A DNA stretch of 16,963 nt from Neisseriaceae bacterium (GTDB lineage Bacteria; Pseudomonadota; Gammaproteobacteria; Burkholderiales; Neisseriaceae): positions 1-16,963 of the forward strand of contig JASLBZ010000006.1 of assembly GCA_030146285.1 (NCBI GenBank), in the 5' to 3' direction. Shown here one piece after another: positions 6,780 to 14,062 of the stretch. The translations under genes and the position numbers were made by a program. Position 1 is the first letter of the stretch; every line of letters starts with the position of its first letter. Under the pieces are notes generated by a model. It did no database searches. It was not told the DNA's origin and worked only from the letters and a program-made list of their open reading frames with translations.

Positions 6780-8798
6780 ATGAGCGCAGCTGATCCATTT
6801 TTACACCTGGAAAATCTTGACGAATTTGGTGAGGAATTTGCTAAGCAACACCATCAAAAAACAGTAGCAGCATTCACCACTTCTGATGAATACACAGCAT
6901 TACAAGCTGATATTTTATCGCAGCTACAAGATGACAACCAAATCCCATTTTGCCAAGAACACCGTGCGCGCATGTACCATTTTTATCAAAATGCAGACTA
7001 TCCCAAAGGCGTTTACCGTGTTTGTACAGCAGCAAGCTACCGTTCTGGCTTTCCACAATGGGATGTTTTATTCAATGTCACCGACTTTGAAGAGATTTTA
7101 GGCGATGATGTTTATCTCGAAGGCGTATCACACTATGTGAATATGCCCAACAAGGTGTTGGTGACGTTAAGCCAAGCAGGCTCTGACCAAGCCTATACCT
7201 TGGAAGTGGACTTGGAGACCTCAAGTTTGGTCGATGATGGCTTCCACTTTCCTCTGGGAAAAAGCAATATCGCTTGGCGCGATGAAAACAGTGTGTGGTT
7301 CTGCCCTGCTTGGGATGAGCGTCAATTAACGCCTTCAGGCTATTCCAAACAAGTGTGGTTATTAGAGCGCGGACAAACTTTGGCTGAGGCCACCCCTGTA
7401 TTTCAGTTGCCCAATGAAGACGATATGATGGTGCATGCTTGGCGTTATTTAGACGCACAAGGCTCGCCCATTGATTTGATTGAAGCGGCACACAGTTTTT
7501 TTCAAAAAGACTATTACTGCGTGGACAAAGACTTAAACGTGATGCCATTGGGCCTGCCTCAGGATGCAGACATTGTCGGCTATCTGGCCGGCCATTTGCT
7601 GGTTAAGTTGCATTCCGACTGGCAACGTTCCGCTCAACGTTACCCACAAGGCTCACTGCTTGCAGTTCGTTTGAGCAAAGGCCAAGTAGGCCCTGCCGTC
7701 ACGTTATTTACCCCCACCAACACCCAATCCTTAGAAAGCGTAGAAACCACCAAGCAATTTGTGGTGATTCACACCTTGGACAACGTCAACGGTCGTTTAC
7801 AGATTTGGCAGTTTAAAGCAGGGCAATGGCAACAAGTTAAGACGCCTAGGCTACCAGAAGGCACTCTAGAGTTGGTCGATCAACCGTGGGGAGGCGATGT
7901 TTTGTACATTGCAGCCAGTGACTTCATCACACCTTTGACTTTGTATGTCTTGGACTTGAATGTGATGGAATTGTGTGTAATGCGTCGCCAAAGTGCACAA
8001 TTTGACGCCAGTCAATTGTCTGTACAGCAATTGTGGTGCAACAGTGAAGACGGTACTGCCATACCTTACTATCATGTAGGCCAAGCCAACCAAAACGATC
8101 CCAAAACGCCAACAATTGTGTATGTGTATGGTGGCTTTGGAGTATCTGAGCTACCACATTACTTGGGCATTATGGGACGACATTGGCTAAGCAAAGGCTA
8201 TTCTTTTGTGATTGCCAATACCCGAGGTGGTGGTGAATTTGGCCCTCATTGGCACAAAGCTGCCCAAGGCAAAAACAAACAAAAAACCGTTGATGATTTG
8301 CATGCTGTTGTCGCTGATTTGTGTAACAGGCAATTGAGCACGCCAGCACACATTGCCTTACAAGGTGGAAGCAACGGTGGCTTGATTACCGCAGCGGCAT
8401 TTGCCCAAAAACCGCACAGCATAGGCGCTTTGGTTTGTGAAGTCCCTCTAACCGACATGCTGCGCTATCACCACTTGTTTGCAGGCTGCTCTTGGGTAGA
8501 GGAATATGGGCATCCGGAACACCCAGATGATGTCCAATATTTACAATCCCTAAGCCCTTACCATGCACTGTCTGAACACATCAGCTATCCAGAAGCCATG
8601 ATTACCACCTGTTTAAATGATGACCGTGTTCATCCTGCTCATGCTTTGAAATTCTTTGCCAAACTAAAAAGCATGCAACAAACAGCCTATTTATTCGCAC
8701 CCGAACAAGGTGGGCACACCAGCAATGGGACTCAATCCCAAATTGCTGCCGAGTTAGCTGCCATTTTTATGTTTTTATACCAAAACATTGCCCAATAA
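6780..8798 (+). CDS. Prolyl oligopeptidase family (S9A) serine peptidase
   Basis: A 672-residue cytosolic serine peptidase of the prolyl oligopeptidase family, with an N-terminal beta-propeller region (to about residue 420) and a C-terminal alpha/beta hydrolase domain. The triad can be seen: S531 in GGSNGG, the Asp in NDDRVHP (614-619), and H646 in GGHTS. The YVYGGFG stretch (near 445) and NTRGGGEFG (near 480) that shape the active site are also present. There is no signal peptide. The ATG at 6780 follows AAAAGG. It converges on dsbB and shares its terminator. The family cuts short peptides, usually after proline, but the propeller is divergent, so substrate preference is not certain; oligopeptidase B is less likely given the sequence around the active site. 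Confidence 0.92.
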   Translation: MSAADPFLHLENLDEFGEEFAKQHHQKTVAAFTTSDEYTALQADILSQLQDDNQIPFCQEHRARMYHFYQNADYPKGVYRVCTAASYRSGFPQWDVLFNVTDFEEILGDDVYLEGVSHYVNMPNKVLVTLSQAGSDQAYTLEVDLETSSLVDDGFHFPLGKSNIAWRDENSVWFCPAWDERQLTPSGYSKQVWLLERGQTLAEATPVFQLPNEDDMMVHAWRYLDAQGSPIDLIEAAHSFFQKDYYCVDKDLNVMPLGLPQDADIVGYLAGHLLVKLHSDWQRSAQRYPQGSLLAVRLSKGQVGPAVTLFTPTNTQSLESVETTKQFVVIHTLDNVNGRLQIWQFKAGQWQQVKTPRLPEGTLELVDQPWGGDVLYIAASDFITPLTLYVLDLNVMELCVMRRQSAQFDASQLSVQQLWCNSEDGTAIPYYHVGQANQNDPKTPTIVYVYGGFGVSELPHYLGIMGRHWLSKGYSFVIANTRGGGEFGPHWHKAAQGKNKQKTVDDLHAVVADLCNRQLSTPAHIALQGGSNGGLITAAAFAQKPHSIGALVCEVPLTDMLRYHHLFAGCSWVEEYGHPEHPDDVQYLQSLSPYHALSEHISYPEAMITTCLNDDRVHPAHALKFFAKLKSMQQTAYLFAPEQGGHTSNGTQSQIAAELAAIFMFLYQNIAQ

Positions 8799-8808
8799 AT
8801 ACCCCATC

Positions 8809-8845
8809 AAAAAAGCTGCCAACGATTCATGTTGGCAGCTTTTTT
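8809..8845. terminator. Bidirectional terminator between S9A peptidase and dsbB
   Basis: GCTGCCAAC (8815-8823) pairs perfectly with GTTGGCAGC (8831-8839) around a 7-base loop. A6 on the left (8809-8814) and T6 on the right (8840-8845) extend the stem and give a U-tract on either strand. It serves the convergent genes on both sides, 10 bases past the peptidase stop and 12 bases past the dsbB stop. Confidence 0.94.
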
Positions 8846-8857
8846 ATTTGGGTTGAT

Positions 8858-9358
8858 TTAGGCTTTTTTGTTTTTAAAAAAGTTAAACCACACCACTAGC
8901 AATGCCGCGCTGAAAAACAACATGCTCCAAATCGGCAATGGCACACCCATCACATCGGCAACCGATGCACATTCACCTGAACCTGTTAAGACTTTGGAAA
9001 CCATGCCTGAAAATGGCATGGTTTCAACCATGTAATTCAAACCAGGACCACAAGCAGGAATATCCTCAGGTGGCAATCCTTGGATATAACGGTGGCGAAT
9101 GGCAATGCTCAGTCCCACCAATGCCGGAATGGAAATCAATACAGAGCCCAGTAAGCGCGCCCCAACACCTTTTGCCGGCAATAGGACAGCAATCAAGGCA
9201 ACCATGCCCACCGCCATCACGCCAATGCGCTGGAAAATGCACAAAGGACATGGCTTCATGCCCAAACCATACTGGGCAAAAAATGAACCGCCCGTGCAAA
9301 GTGCCGCCATGAAAACCACCAGCCACAAACCTGTTTTGTATTTTTTCAGTGTTATCAT
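8858..9358 (-). CDS. dsbB: Disulfide bond formation protein B
   Basis: Inner-membrane protein that reoxidises DsbA and passes electrons to quinone. The 166-residue product has four hydrophobic segments (about 10-30, 45-61, 68-86 and 143-161). Both functional cysteine pairs are present: C37-P-L-C40 in the first periplasmic loop, and C103 with C130 in the second, matching C41/C44 and C104/C130 of E. coli DsbB. R44, equivalent to the quinone-site R48, is kept. The start at 9358 has only a modest AGGT site (9371-9368). It lies 29 bases behind pmbA on the same strand and is probably co-transcribed. A perfect 11-bp hairpin lies inside the coding region (8997-9025). DsbA is not in this window. Confidence 0.96.
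   Translation of the reverse strand: MITLKKYKTGLWLVVFMAALCTGGSFFAQYGLGMKPCPLCIFQRIGVMAVGMVALIAVLLPAKGVGARLLGSVLISIPALVGLSIAIRHRYIQGLPPEDIPACGPGLNYMVETMPFSGMVSKVLTGSGECASVADVMGVPLPIWSMLFFSAALLVVWFNFFKNKKA
8997..9025. repeat. Perfect 11-bp inverted repeat inside dsbB
   Basis: GAAACCATGCC (8997-9007) and GGCATGGTTTC (9015-9025) are exact reverse complements around a 7-base loop. It falls in the periplasmic-loop coding part (protein stretch ETMPFSGMVSK). No T-run follows on either strand, so it is not a standard terminator. Confidence 0.7.
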
Positions 9359-9387
9359 TTCGTGTTTACCTGTGTTTTGAAAATCAT

Positions 9388-10719
9388 TTAACTTTGACTG
9401 GCCACCATCATTTGTTCGATTAAAATCGAACCAATGTGATTGGCGCTGCGTTTAAGTGCATCATTGCCAATGCCCACAATGCCTTGAAACATGTCTTTTA
9501 AATTCGATGCAATGGTGATTTCTTCGACTGGGTGCACAATCATGCCGTTCTCAACCCAAAAACCCGAAACACCACGAGAATAATCACCTGTTAACATGTT
9601 CACGCCTTGGCCCATTAATTCTGTGACCAAAAGACCTGTGCCCATTTGCTTTAACAATTCAGCTTGAGTGCCCGCTGTTGGGTGTAAATACAAATTGTGC
9701 GAACCACCGGCATTACCCGTGGTTGTCATGCCCAATTTTCTGGCGCTGTAACTGCCCAAAAAATAACCTTCTACCACACCTTGGTTAATAACTGTTCGCG
9801 CCTGAGTTGCCACACCTTCGGCATCAAAATTGGCACTGGATAAACCACCAATAATATGAGGATCTTCTGTTAGCTGTACAATATCCGACAAGACTTTGGT
9901 GCCCAAGCTACCACATAAAAAACTGGTTTGACGATACAGGCTGCCACCACTAATGGCACCCAATAAGTGACCCACAATGCTGTTTGAAACCGTTGCATCA
10001 AACATCACTGGATATTTTCCTGTATCAATGCTTTTCGCATCCAATCGACGCAGTGCACGCTTAGCCGCCATTTGCCCAATTTCACTAGGACTGGATAAAT
10101 CTTGGTGCTTGCGTGCCATGTCATACCAATAGTCGCGTTGCATACCTTGTTCGTTTTCAGACACCACCGAGCACGACAAACTATGGCGCGAGCTCATTTC
10201 ATAACCAATAAAACCATGGCTATTGGCATACACATATTGATGGTGCCCTGTATTCACAGAAGCCCCTTCTGAATTCACAATGCGCGAATCCTCATCCAAG
10301 GCTGCTTTTTCACAAGCTTTGGTTAATTCAATGGCTTCATCAACACTTAAATTCCAAGCATGGTACAAATCCAAGTCGATAAAGTCAGTTGCCATTAACG
10401 CTTTGTCGGCCAAACCAGCGCAACTGTCTTCACCTGTGTATTTGGCAATATCCAAAGCAGCCTGAATGGTGCTTTGCAATGCGGCTTCTGAAAAATCGGC
10501 GCTACTGGCTCGGCCTTTGTGTTGGCCATGAAACACCGTAATGTCCATGGATTTGTCTTGTTGGTACTCAATTTGCTCCACTTCTTGCAAACGCACATTG
10601 ACAGCCTGCCCAAGCGATTCACTAAAATCCACCTCGGCACTGCTCGCACCTAAGCGATTGGCTATCGCAATGGCACTTTGCGCCAAATCACACATTTGAT
10701 CTTTGGAGTAATTAAACAT
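9388..10719 (-). CDS. pmbA: Metalloprotease subunit PmbA/TldE
   Basis: TldE partner of the TldD/TldE heterodimeric cytosolic protease, which in E. coli matures microcin B17 and degrades the CcdA antitoxin. The 443-residue length matches the family (E. coli 450). Conserved segments include AEVDFSESLGQAVNVRLQ near residue 30 and, in the C-terminal half, GGSHNLYLHP and TELMGQGVNMLTGDYSRG. As expected for the E subunit there is no HExxxH zinc motif; that is in TldD, which is not in the window. The start at 10719 has no good ribosome binding site. dsbB follows after 29 bases. pmbA is divergent from darP, an arrangement also known in enterobacteria, which supports both assignments. An 11/12 uptake word lies at 10455-10466. 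Confidence 0.95.
   Translation of the reverse strand: MFNYSKDQMCDLAQSAIAIANRLGASSAEVDFSESLGQAVNVRLQEVEQIEYQQDKSMDITVFHGQHKGRASSADFSEAALQSTIQAALDIAKYTGEDSCAGLADKALMATDFIDLDLYHAWNLSVDEAIELTKACEKAALDEDSRIVNSEGASVNTGHHQYVYANSHGFIGYEMSSRHSLSCSVVSENEQGMQRDYWYDMARKHQDLSSPSEIGQMAAKRALRRLDAKSIDTGKYPVMFDATVSNSIVGHLLGAISGGSLYRQTSFLCGSLGTKVLSDIVQLTEDPHIIGGLSSANFDAEGVATQARTVINQGVVEGYFLGSYSARKLGMTTTGNAGGSHNLYLHPTAGTQAELLKQMGTGLLVTELMGQGVNMLTGDYSRGVSGFWVENGMIVHPVEEITIASNLKDMFQGIVGIGNDALKRSANHIGSILIEQMMVASQS
10455..10466 (+). repeat. DNA uptake sequence-like 12-mer (11/12)
   Basis: AAGCAGCCTGAA keeps the full ten-base core GCAGCCTGAA and differs from the exact element at 6634 only in the second base. It lies inside pmbA. 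Confidence 0.5.
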
Positions 10720-10751
10720 GGCACCAACTTTAAATAGAAAATGAAGGCATT

Positions 10752-10780
10752 ATTGTAGCGCAATTTACTCAATTAAAAAG
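10752..10780 (-). promoter_or_regulatory. Possible promoter of pmbA-dsbB
   Basis: On the minus strand a good -10 TACAAT lies at 10757-10752. The -35 position 17 bases upstream reads CTTTTT (10780-10775), which is poor. Transcription would start near 10745, giving a leader of about 26 bases. Confidence 0.35.
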
Positions 10781-10788
10781 GAAATAAG

Positions 10789-10817
10789 CTGCAAGCAATA
10801 CCAAAATTCGGTATGAT
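10789..10817 (+). promoter_or_regulatory. Possible promoter of darP with embedded palindrome
   Basis: A good -10 TATGAT (10812-10817) lies 17 bases after CTGCAA (10789-10794), a weak -35. The predicted start is about 24 bases before the darP ATG. A near-perfect 17-bp palindrome (10798-10814) fills the spacer and runs into the -10 box. Confidence 0.4.
10798..10814. promoter_or_regulatory. Candidate operator palindrome
   Basis: ATACCAAAATTCGGTAT: seven of the eight mirrored base pairs around the central base are complementary, with ATACC/GGTAT as the outer half-sites. It lies between pmbA and darP and overlaps the proposed darP promoter. No regulator is identified for it. Confidence 0.35.
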
Positions 10818-10847
10818 TTATCGTATTTAATTAATTAGAACAGTATT

Positions 10848-11384
10848 ATGAACCAAGAAGAAGAATGGGTTAGCAAAACCCAGCGTAAAAAAGAGATGGA
10901 CTCGTTACAAGACCTGGGTGTTGAACTGACCAAATTAAGCGTTGATACGCTAAAAAAAATGCCAATTTCTGAAGATTTATTGGACGCATTAAAAGACCAG
11001 AAAAAAGTTACTGCCAATGGCGCAAAAAAACGCCAATTGCAATTCATTGGTCGCTTGATGCGTGAAGAAGATGCCGAAGCCATTTCAGCAAGTCTCGCCC
11101 GCATCAAAGGGGATGATACTGCACACAATGCCGCCATGCAGCGCATGGAAGTTTGGCGCAATCGCTTGATGGTGGATGACAATGCTTTAACTGAGTTATT
11201 AAACGAATTTCCCAATGTTCCTGCCAGCGAAATGCGCACCTTAATTCGCAATGCCCGCAAAGAAAAAGAACTGAACAAACCACCCAAAGCATTCCGTGCC
11301 TTGTTTCAAGCCTTGCGCCAATACATGAATGGCGAAAGCCCTAGTGAGCAAGTTGATTTTGAAGATGAAGACGACAACGCATAA
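10848..11384 (+). CDS. darP: Ribosome biogenesis factor DarP (YjgA, DUF615)
   Basis: A 178-residue, highly charged, mostly helical cytosolic protein of the DUF615/YjgA family, which associates with large ribosomal subunit precursors (E. coli form 183 residues). Conserved parts visible are the N-terminal WVSKTQRKKEMDSLQDLG, the RQLQFIGRLMR stretch near residue 62, and the C-terminal RNARKEKELNKPPKAFRALF. The tail is acidic (DFEDEDDN). The divergent pmbA neighbour fits the enterobacterial order. The ATG at 10848 lacks a strong ribosome binding site. The next gene starts inside its last codons, so darP opens a probable plus-strand operon with the hydrolase, trpC and perhaps map. Confidence 0.93.
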   Translation: MNQEEEWVSKTQRKKEMDSLQDLGVELTKLSVDTLKKMPISEDLLDALKDQKKVTANGAKKRQLQFIGRLMREEDAEAISASLARIKGDDTAHNAAMQRMEVWRNRLMVDDNALTELLNEFPNVPASEMRTLIRNARKEKELNKPPKAFRALFQALRQYMNGESPSEQVDFEDEDDNA

Positions 11385-12357
11385 GCCTTCTGTTTATCGT
11401 GCACCTTGGTGGTTAAAAAATGGTCACTTGCAAACCATTTGGACACAAATCTTAAGCATCCCAACACCATGCTATCGGCGCGAATTGAATCTGGCCTCTT
11501 GCCAAGAAACAGTCGTTGCATATGATTTTATCGATGCACCGTCACCTCATGCGCCCATTGTGGTGCTGTTTCATGGCTTAGAAGGCAGCAGCCACAGCCA
11601 TTATGCCAAATTACTCATGACAGGCGCCAAGCAATTGGGTTTTCATGGTGTCATACCCCATTATCGTGGTTGTGGTGGCGTAGCCAACACCAGCAACGTT
11701 TCGTACCATGCAGGTGACAGTCATGAAGTGGCATGGGTCATCAATCACCTACATCATTGCTACCCAGATAGCCCTATCTTTGCGATGGGCGTATCATTGG
11801 GCGGTAATGCTTTGGCCAAGTATTTGGGTGAAACTGGCAAAATGACTAAGATTCAAGCAGCAGCAATTGTCAGCGCACCACTGGACATGTGTGCTGCTAG
11901 CATTGCGCTTAATCGGGGCTTAAGCCGACATTTGTATGCTCCGTATTTCATGAAGACTTTGCGCCCCAAAGCATTGGCACAAAAAAGCCATTTAAAAAAC
12001 AAGCCTATTCGTTGGCAGATGCTGAACAAAGCCAAGAGTTTAAGCGATTTTGATGATGCATTTACCGCGCCTTTGTATGGTTTTTTGGATGGCCATGACT
12101 ATTACCAACAAAGCAGTGCCAAGCCTTTATTGAAGAATATTGCCATTCCCACTTTAATCATCAATGCTCAAAATGATCCATTTATGATGCAATCTGCCTT
12201 GCCAAAATCAACAGATGTGGCAGACTGTGTGGATTTATTGCAACCCAAAAACGGTGGGCATGTTGGCTTTGTCTCTGGGCGCTTTCCCGGCCATGCCAAT
12301 TGGTTGCCCCAAACCGTATTGAATTATTTTTTGCACCACTTACAACAAAGAAAATAG
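11365..12357 (+). CDS. YheT-family alpha/beta hydrolase
   Basis: A 330-residue alpha/beta hydrolase of the YheT (COG0429, UPF0017) group; the physiological substrate is unknown. The N-terminus APWWLKNGHLQTIW is the family signature. The catalytic parts are HGLEGSSHS (oxyanion region near residue 69), the nucleophile S144 in GVSLGGN, D271 in NDPF, and H299 in GGHVGF. I place the start at the ATG at 11365, which overlaps the end of darP by 20 bases and leads directly into the family sequence. An in-frame ATG at 11329 would add 12 residues and lies deeper inside darP. Neither start has a clear ribosome binding site, so translation is probably coupled to darP. trpC starts 3 bases after its stop. 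Confidence 0.9.
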   Translation: MKTTTHKPSVYRAPWWLKNGHLQTIWTQILSIPTPCYRRELNLASCQETVVAYDFIDAPSPHAPIVVLFHGLEGSSHSHYAKLLMTGAKQLGFHGVIPHYRGCGGVANTSNVSYHAGDSHEVAWVINHLHHCYPDSPIFAMGVSLGGNALAKYLGETGKMTKIQAAAIVSAPLDMCAASIALNRGLSRHLYAPYFMKTLRPKALAQKSHLKNKPIRWQMLNKAKSLSDFDDAFTAPLYGFLDGHDYYQQSSAKPLLKNIAIPTLIINAQNDPFMMQSALPKSTDVADCVDLLQPKNGGHVGFVSGRFPGHANWLPQTVLNYFLHHLQQRK

Positions 12358-12360
12358 ACG

Positions 12361-13161
12361 ATGAACGACATTCTTGCCAAAATTTTGCGCACCAAACACG
12401 ATGAAGTGGCTGCCCACAAACGTGACATCAGCCTTGAAGACATGAAAAAGCTCGCAGTCGAACAGCTTGCACCCCGTGGCTTTGTTGCGGCATTAAAACA
12501 ACGTACGCAAAATCAAGAATGGGCACTGATTGCCGAAATCAAAAAAGCCAGTCCTTCAAAAGGTTTGATTCGAGAAGATTTCAACCCCAGCGAACTGGCA
12601 AAAACCTATGAAGCAGCCGGTGCCAGTTGCTTATCGGTTTTAACCGATATTGAGTACTTTCAAGGCTCGCCTGAGTATTTAAAAGCGGCCAAAGCAGCTT
12701 GTCATTTACCAGTACTTCGCAAAGATTTTATTGTTGATGAATACCAAATCTACCAAGCCCGCGCTTGGGGTGCAGATGCCATTTTATTGATTGCCGCAGC
12801 TTTAACACAAGCGCAATTAGAGCATTTTGAGACCATTGCCCATCAATTGGGCATGGGCGTTTTGTTAGAGGTTCACCATCTTGACGAATGGGAAAAATGC
12901 CACAATCTGAGCACTGAACTGATTGGTGTGAACAATCGAAATTTAAGAACTTTTGAAGTGGATTTGCAACAAACCATCGACTTCTTACCTTTATTACAAG
13001 GCAAAATTATTGTCTCAGAAAGCGGTATCGCTACCCCTGAAGACATTGCCCTTATGAATCAACATCAAGTTTACACCTTCTTAATTGGTGAAACATTTAT
13101 GCGTGCCGATAATGTCGGCGCAGCAGTCCAAGCCTTAATGGCACCCACTGCAAATAGCTAA
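12361..13161 (+). CDS. trpC: Indole-3-glycerol phosphate synthase
   Basis: Cytosolic (beta/alpha)8 enzyme that closes the indole ring in tryptophan synthesis, converting carboxyphenylamino-deoxyribulose phosphate to indole-3-glycerol phosphate. All expected active-site residues are present: E59, K61 and S64 in AEIKKASPSKG, K121 in LRKDF, E170 in LLEVH, N191 and R193 in GVNNRNL, and the phosphate-binding SESGI near residue 220. At 266 residues it is a monofunctional TrpC with no TrpF fusion. It starts 3 bases after the hydrolase stop with only a weak ribosome binding site, so it is probably coupled. No other trp gene is nearby, so the pathway genes are split in this genome. Confidence 0.97.
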   Translation: MNDILAKILRTKHDEVAAHKRDISLEDMKKLAVEQLAPRGFVAALKQRTQNQEWALIAEIKKASPSKGLIREDFNPSELAKTYEAAGASCLSVLTDIEYFQGSPEYLKAAKAACHLPVLRKDFIVDEYQIYQARAWGADAILLIAAALTQAQLEHFETIAHQLGMGVLLEVHHLDEWEKCHNLSTELIGVNNRNLRTFEVDLQQTIDFLPLLQGKIIVSESGIATPEDIALMNQHQVYTFLIGETFMRADNVGAAVQALMAPTANS

Positions 13162-13182
13162 GACAGAAAAGGATTACCCCCA

Positions 13183-13959
13183 ATGGCTATCGTTATTAAA
13201 ACGCCTGAAGAAATTGAAAAAATGCGCATTGCTGGTCGCTTAGCGGCTGAGCTTTTGGATTACATCACGCCATTTGTAAAACCTGGCGTCACCACCGATG
13301 AAATCAACCAATTGTGCCATGACCATCAAACCAAAGTACAAGGCTGTATTCCTGCGCCTTTAGGCTATGGTAACCCACCCTTTCCAAAATCGGTTTGCAC
13401 ATCGGTTAACCACGTGATCTGTCATGGTATTCCCAATGACAAACCTTTGAAAAATGGCGATACCGTGAACATTGATGTGACTGTCATCAAAGATGGTTTC
13501 CATGGCGACAGTAGCCGCATGTTCTTGGTTGGTGATGTGTCTCCTCAAGCCAAACGTCTTTGCAAAATTACCCATGAATGCATGATGCTGGGTATCGAAC
13601 AAGTGAAACCTGGTGCTCATTTAGGTGACATCGGTTATGCCATTCAACAACATGCTGAAAACAATGGCTACTCTGTGGTGCAAGAATTCTGTGGTCATGG
13701 CATTGGTCGTGGTTTTCATGAAGAACCACAAGTGCTGCACTATGGTAAAAAAGGTACAGGTGTTGAACTTAAAGTCGGCATGATTTTCACCATTGAACCC
13801 ATGATTAACCAAGGCAAAAGACACTTGCGCATTTTAGGCGATGAATGGACGGTGGTTACTAAAGACCGCTCGCTATCAGCACAATGGGAACATGAAGTTC
13901 TGGTAACAGAAACAGGTTACGAAATTTTGACAATCAGCCCTGCCACTCAAAAACCTTAG
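13183..13959 (+). CDS. map: Methionine aminopeptidase, type I
   Basis: Removes the initiator methionine from new proteins in the cytosol. The 258-residue product has the full set of metal ligands: D98, D109, H172, E205 and E236 (E. coli D97, D108, H171, E204, E235), plus H81 (ICHGIP) and H179 of the substrate pocket. There is no insert or extra N-terminal zinc domain, so it is type Ia. The ATG at 13183 follows a strong AAAAGGA site (13167-13173), in contrast to the weak sites of the three genes before it. It begins 21 bases after trpC and may be the last gene of that operon, though no clear terminator is seen in the 103 bases after it. Confidence 0.98.
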   Translation: MAIVIKTPEEIEKMRIAGRLAAELLDYITPFVKPGVTTDEINQLCHDHQTKVQGCIPAPLGYGNPPFPKSVCTSVNHVICHGIPNDKPLKNGDTVNIDVTVIKDGFHGDSSRMFLVGDVSPQAKRLCKITHECMMLGIEQVKPGAHLGDIGYAIQQHAENNGYSVVQEFCGHGIGRGFHEEPQVLHYGKKGTGVELKVGMIFTIEPMINQGKRHLRILGDEWTVVTKDRSLSAQWEHEVLVTETGYEILTISPATQKP

Positions 13960-13987
13960 CAATAATTTACATGCCATAGTCATGTTT

Positions 13988-14015
13988 TTGATTGCATAAA
14001 TATCCTAAGTATATT
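13988..14015 (+). promoter_or_regulatory. Possible promoter of XRE-like regulator
   Basis: TTGATT (13988-13993) and TATATT (14010-14015) lie 16 bases apart in AT-rich DNA upstream of the regulator start at 14063. Several other A/T boxes nearby could replace the -10. Confidence 0.35.
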
Positions 14016-14043
14016 AATTTATAACATATTATTTCAAATTAAT
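14013..14043. repeat. Inverted repeat before the XRE-like gene
   Basis: ATTAATTT (14013-14020) is mirrored by AAATTAAT (14036-14043) across 15 bases, just downstream of the proposed -10 box and upstream of the ribosome binding site. It could be an operator for autoregulation, but in such AT-rich DNA an 8-base repeat can occur by chance. Confidence 0.35.
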
Positions 14044-14062
14044 TTATTAAGGAAATAACCGA

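Noticed and set aside
7078..7548. 156-residue open frame antisense to the S9A peptidase
   Set aside because: Fully inside a secure gene with no independent support.
10835..11287. 150-residue open frame antisense to darP
   Set aside because: Ser-rich mirror of the helical darP frame; no ribosome binding site or promoter.
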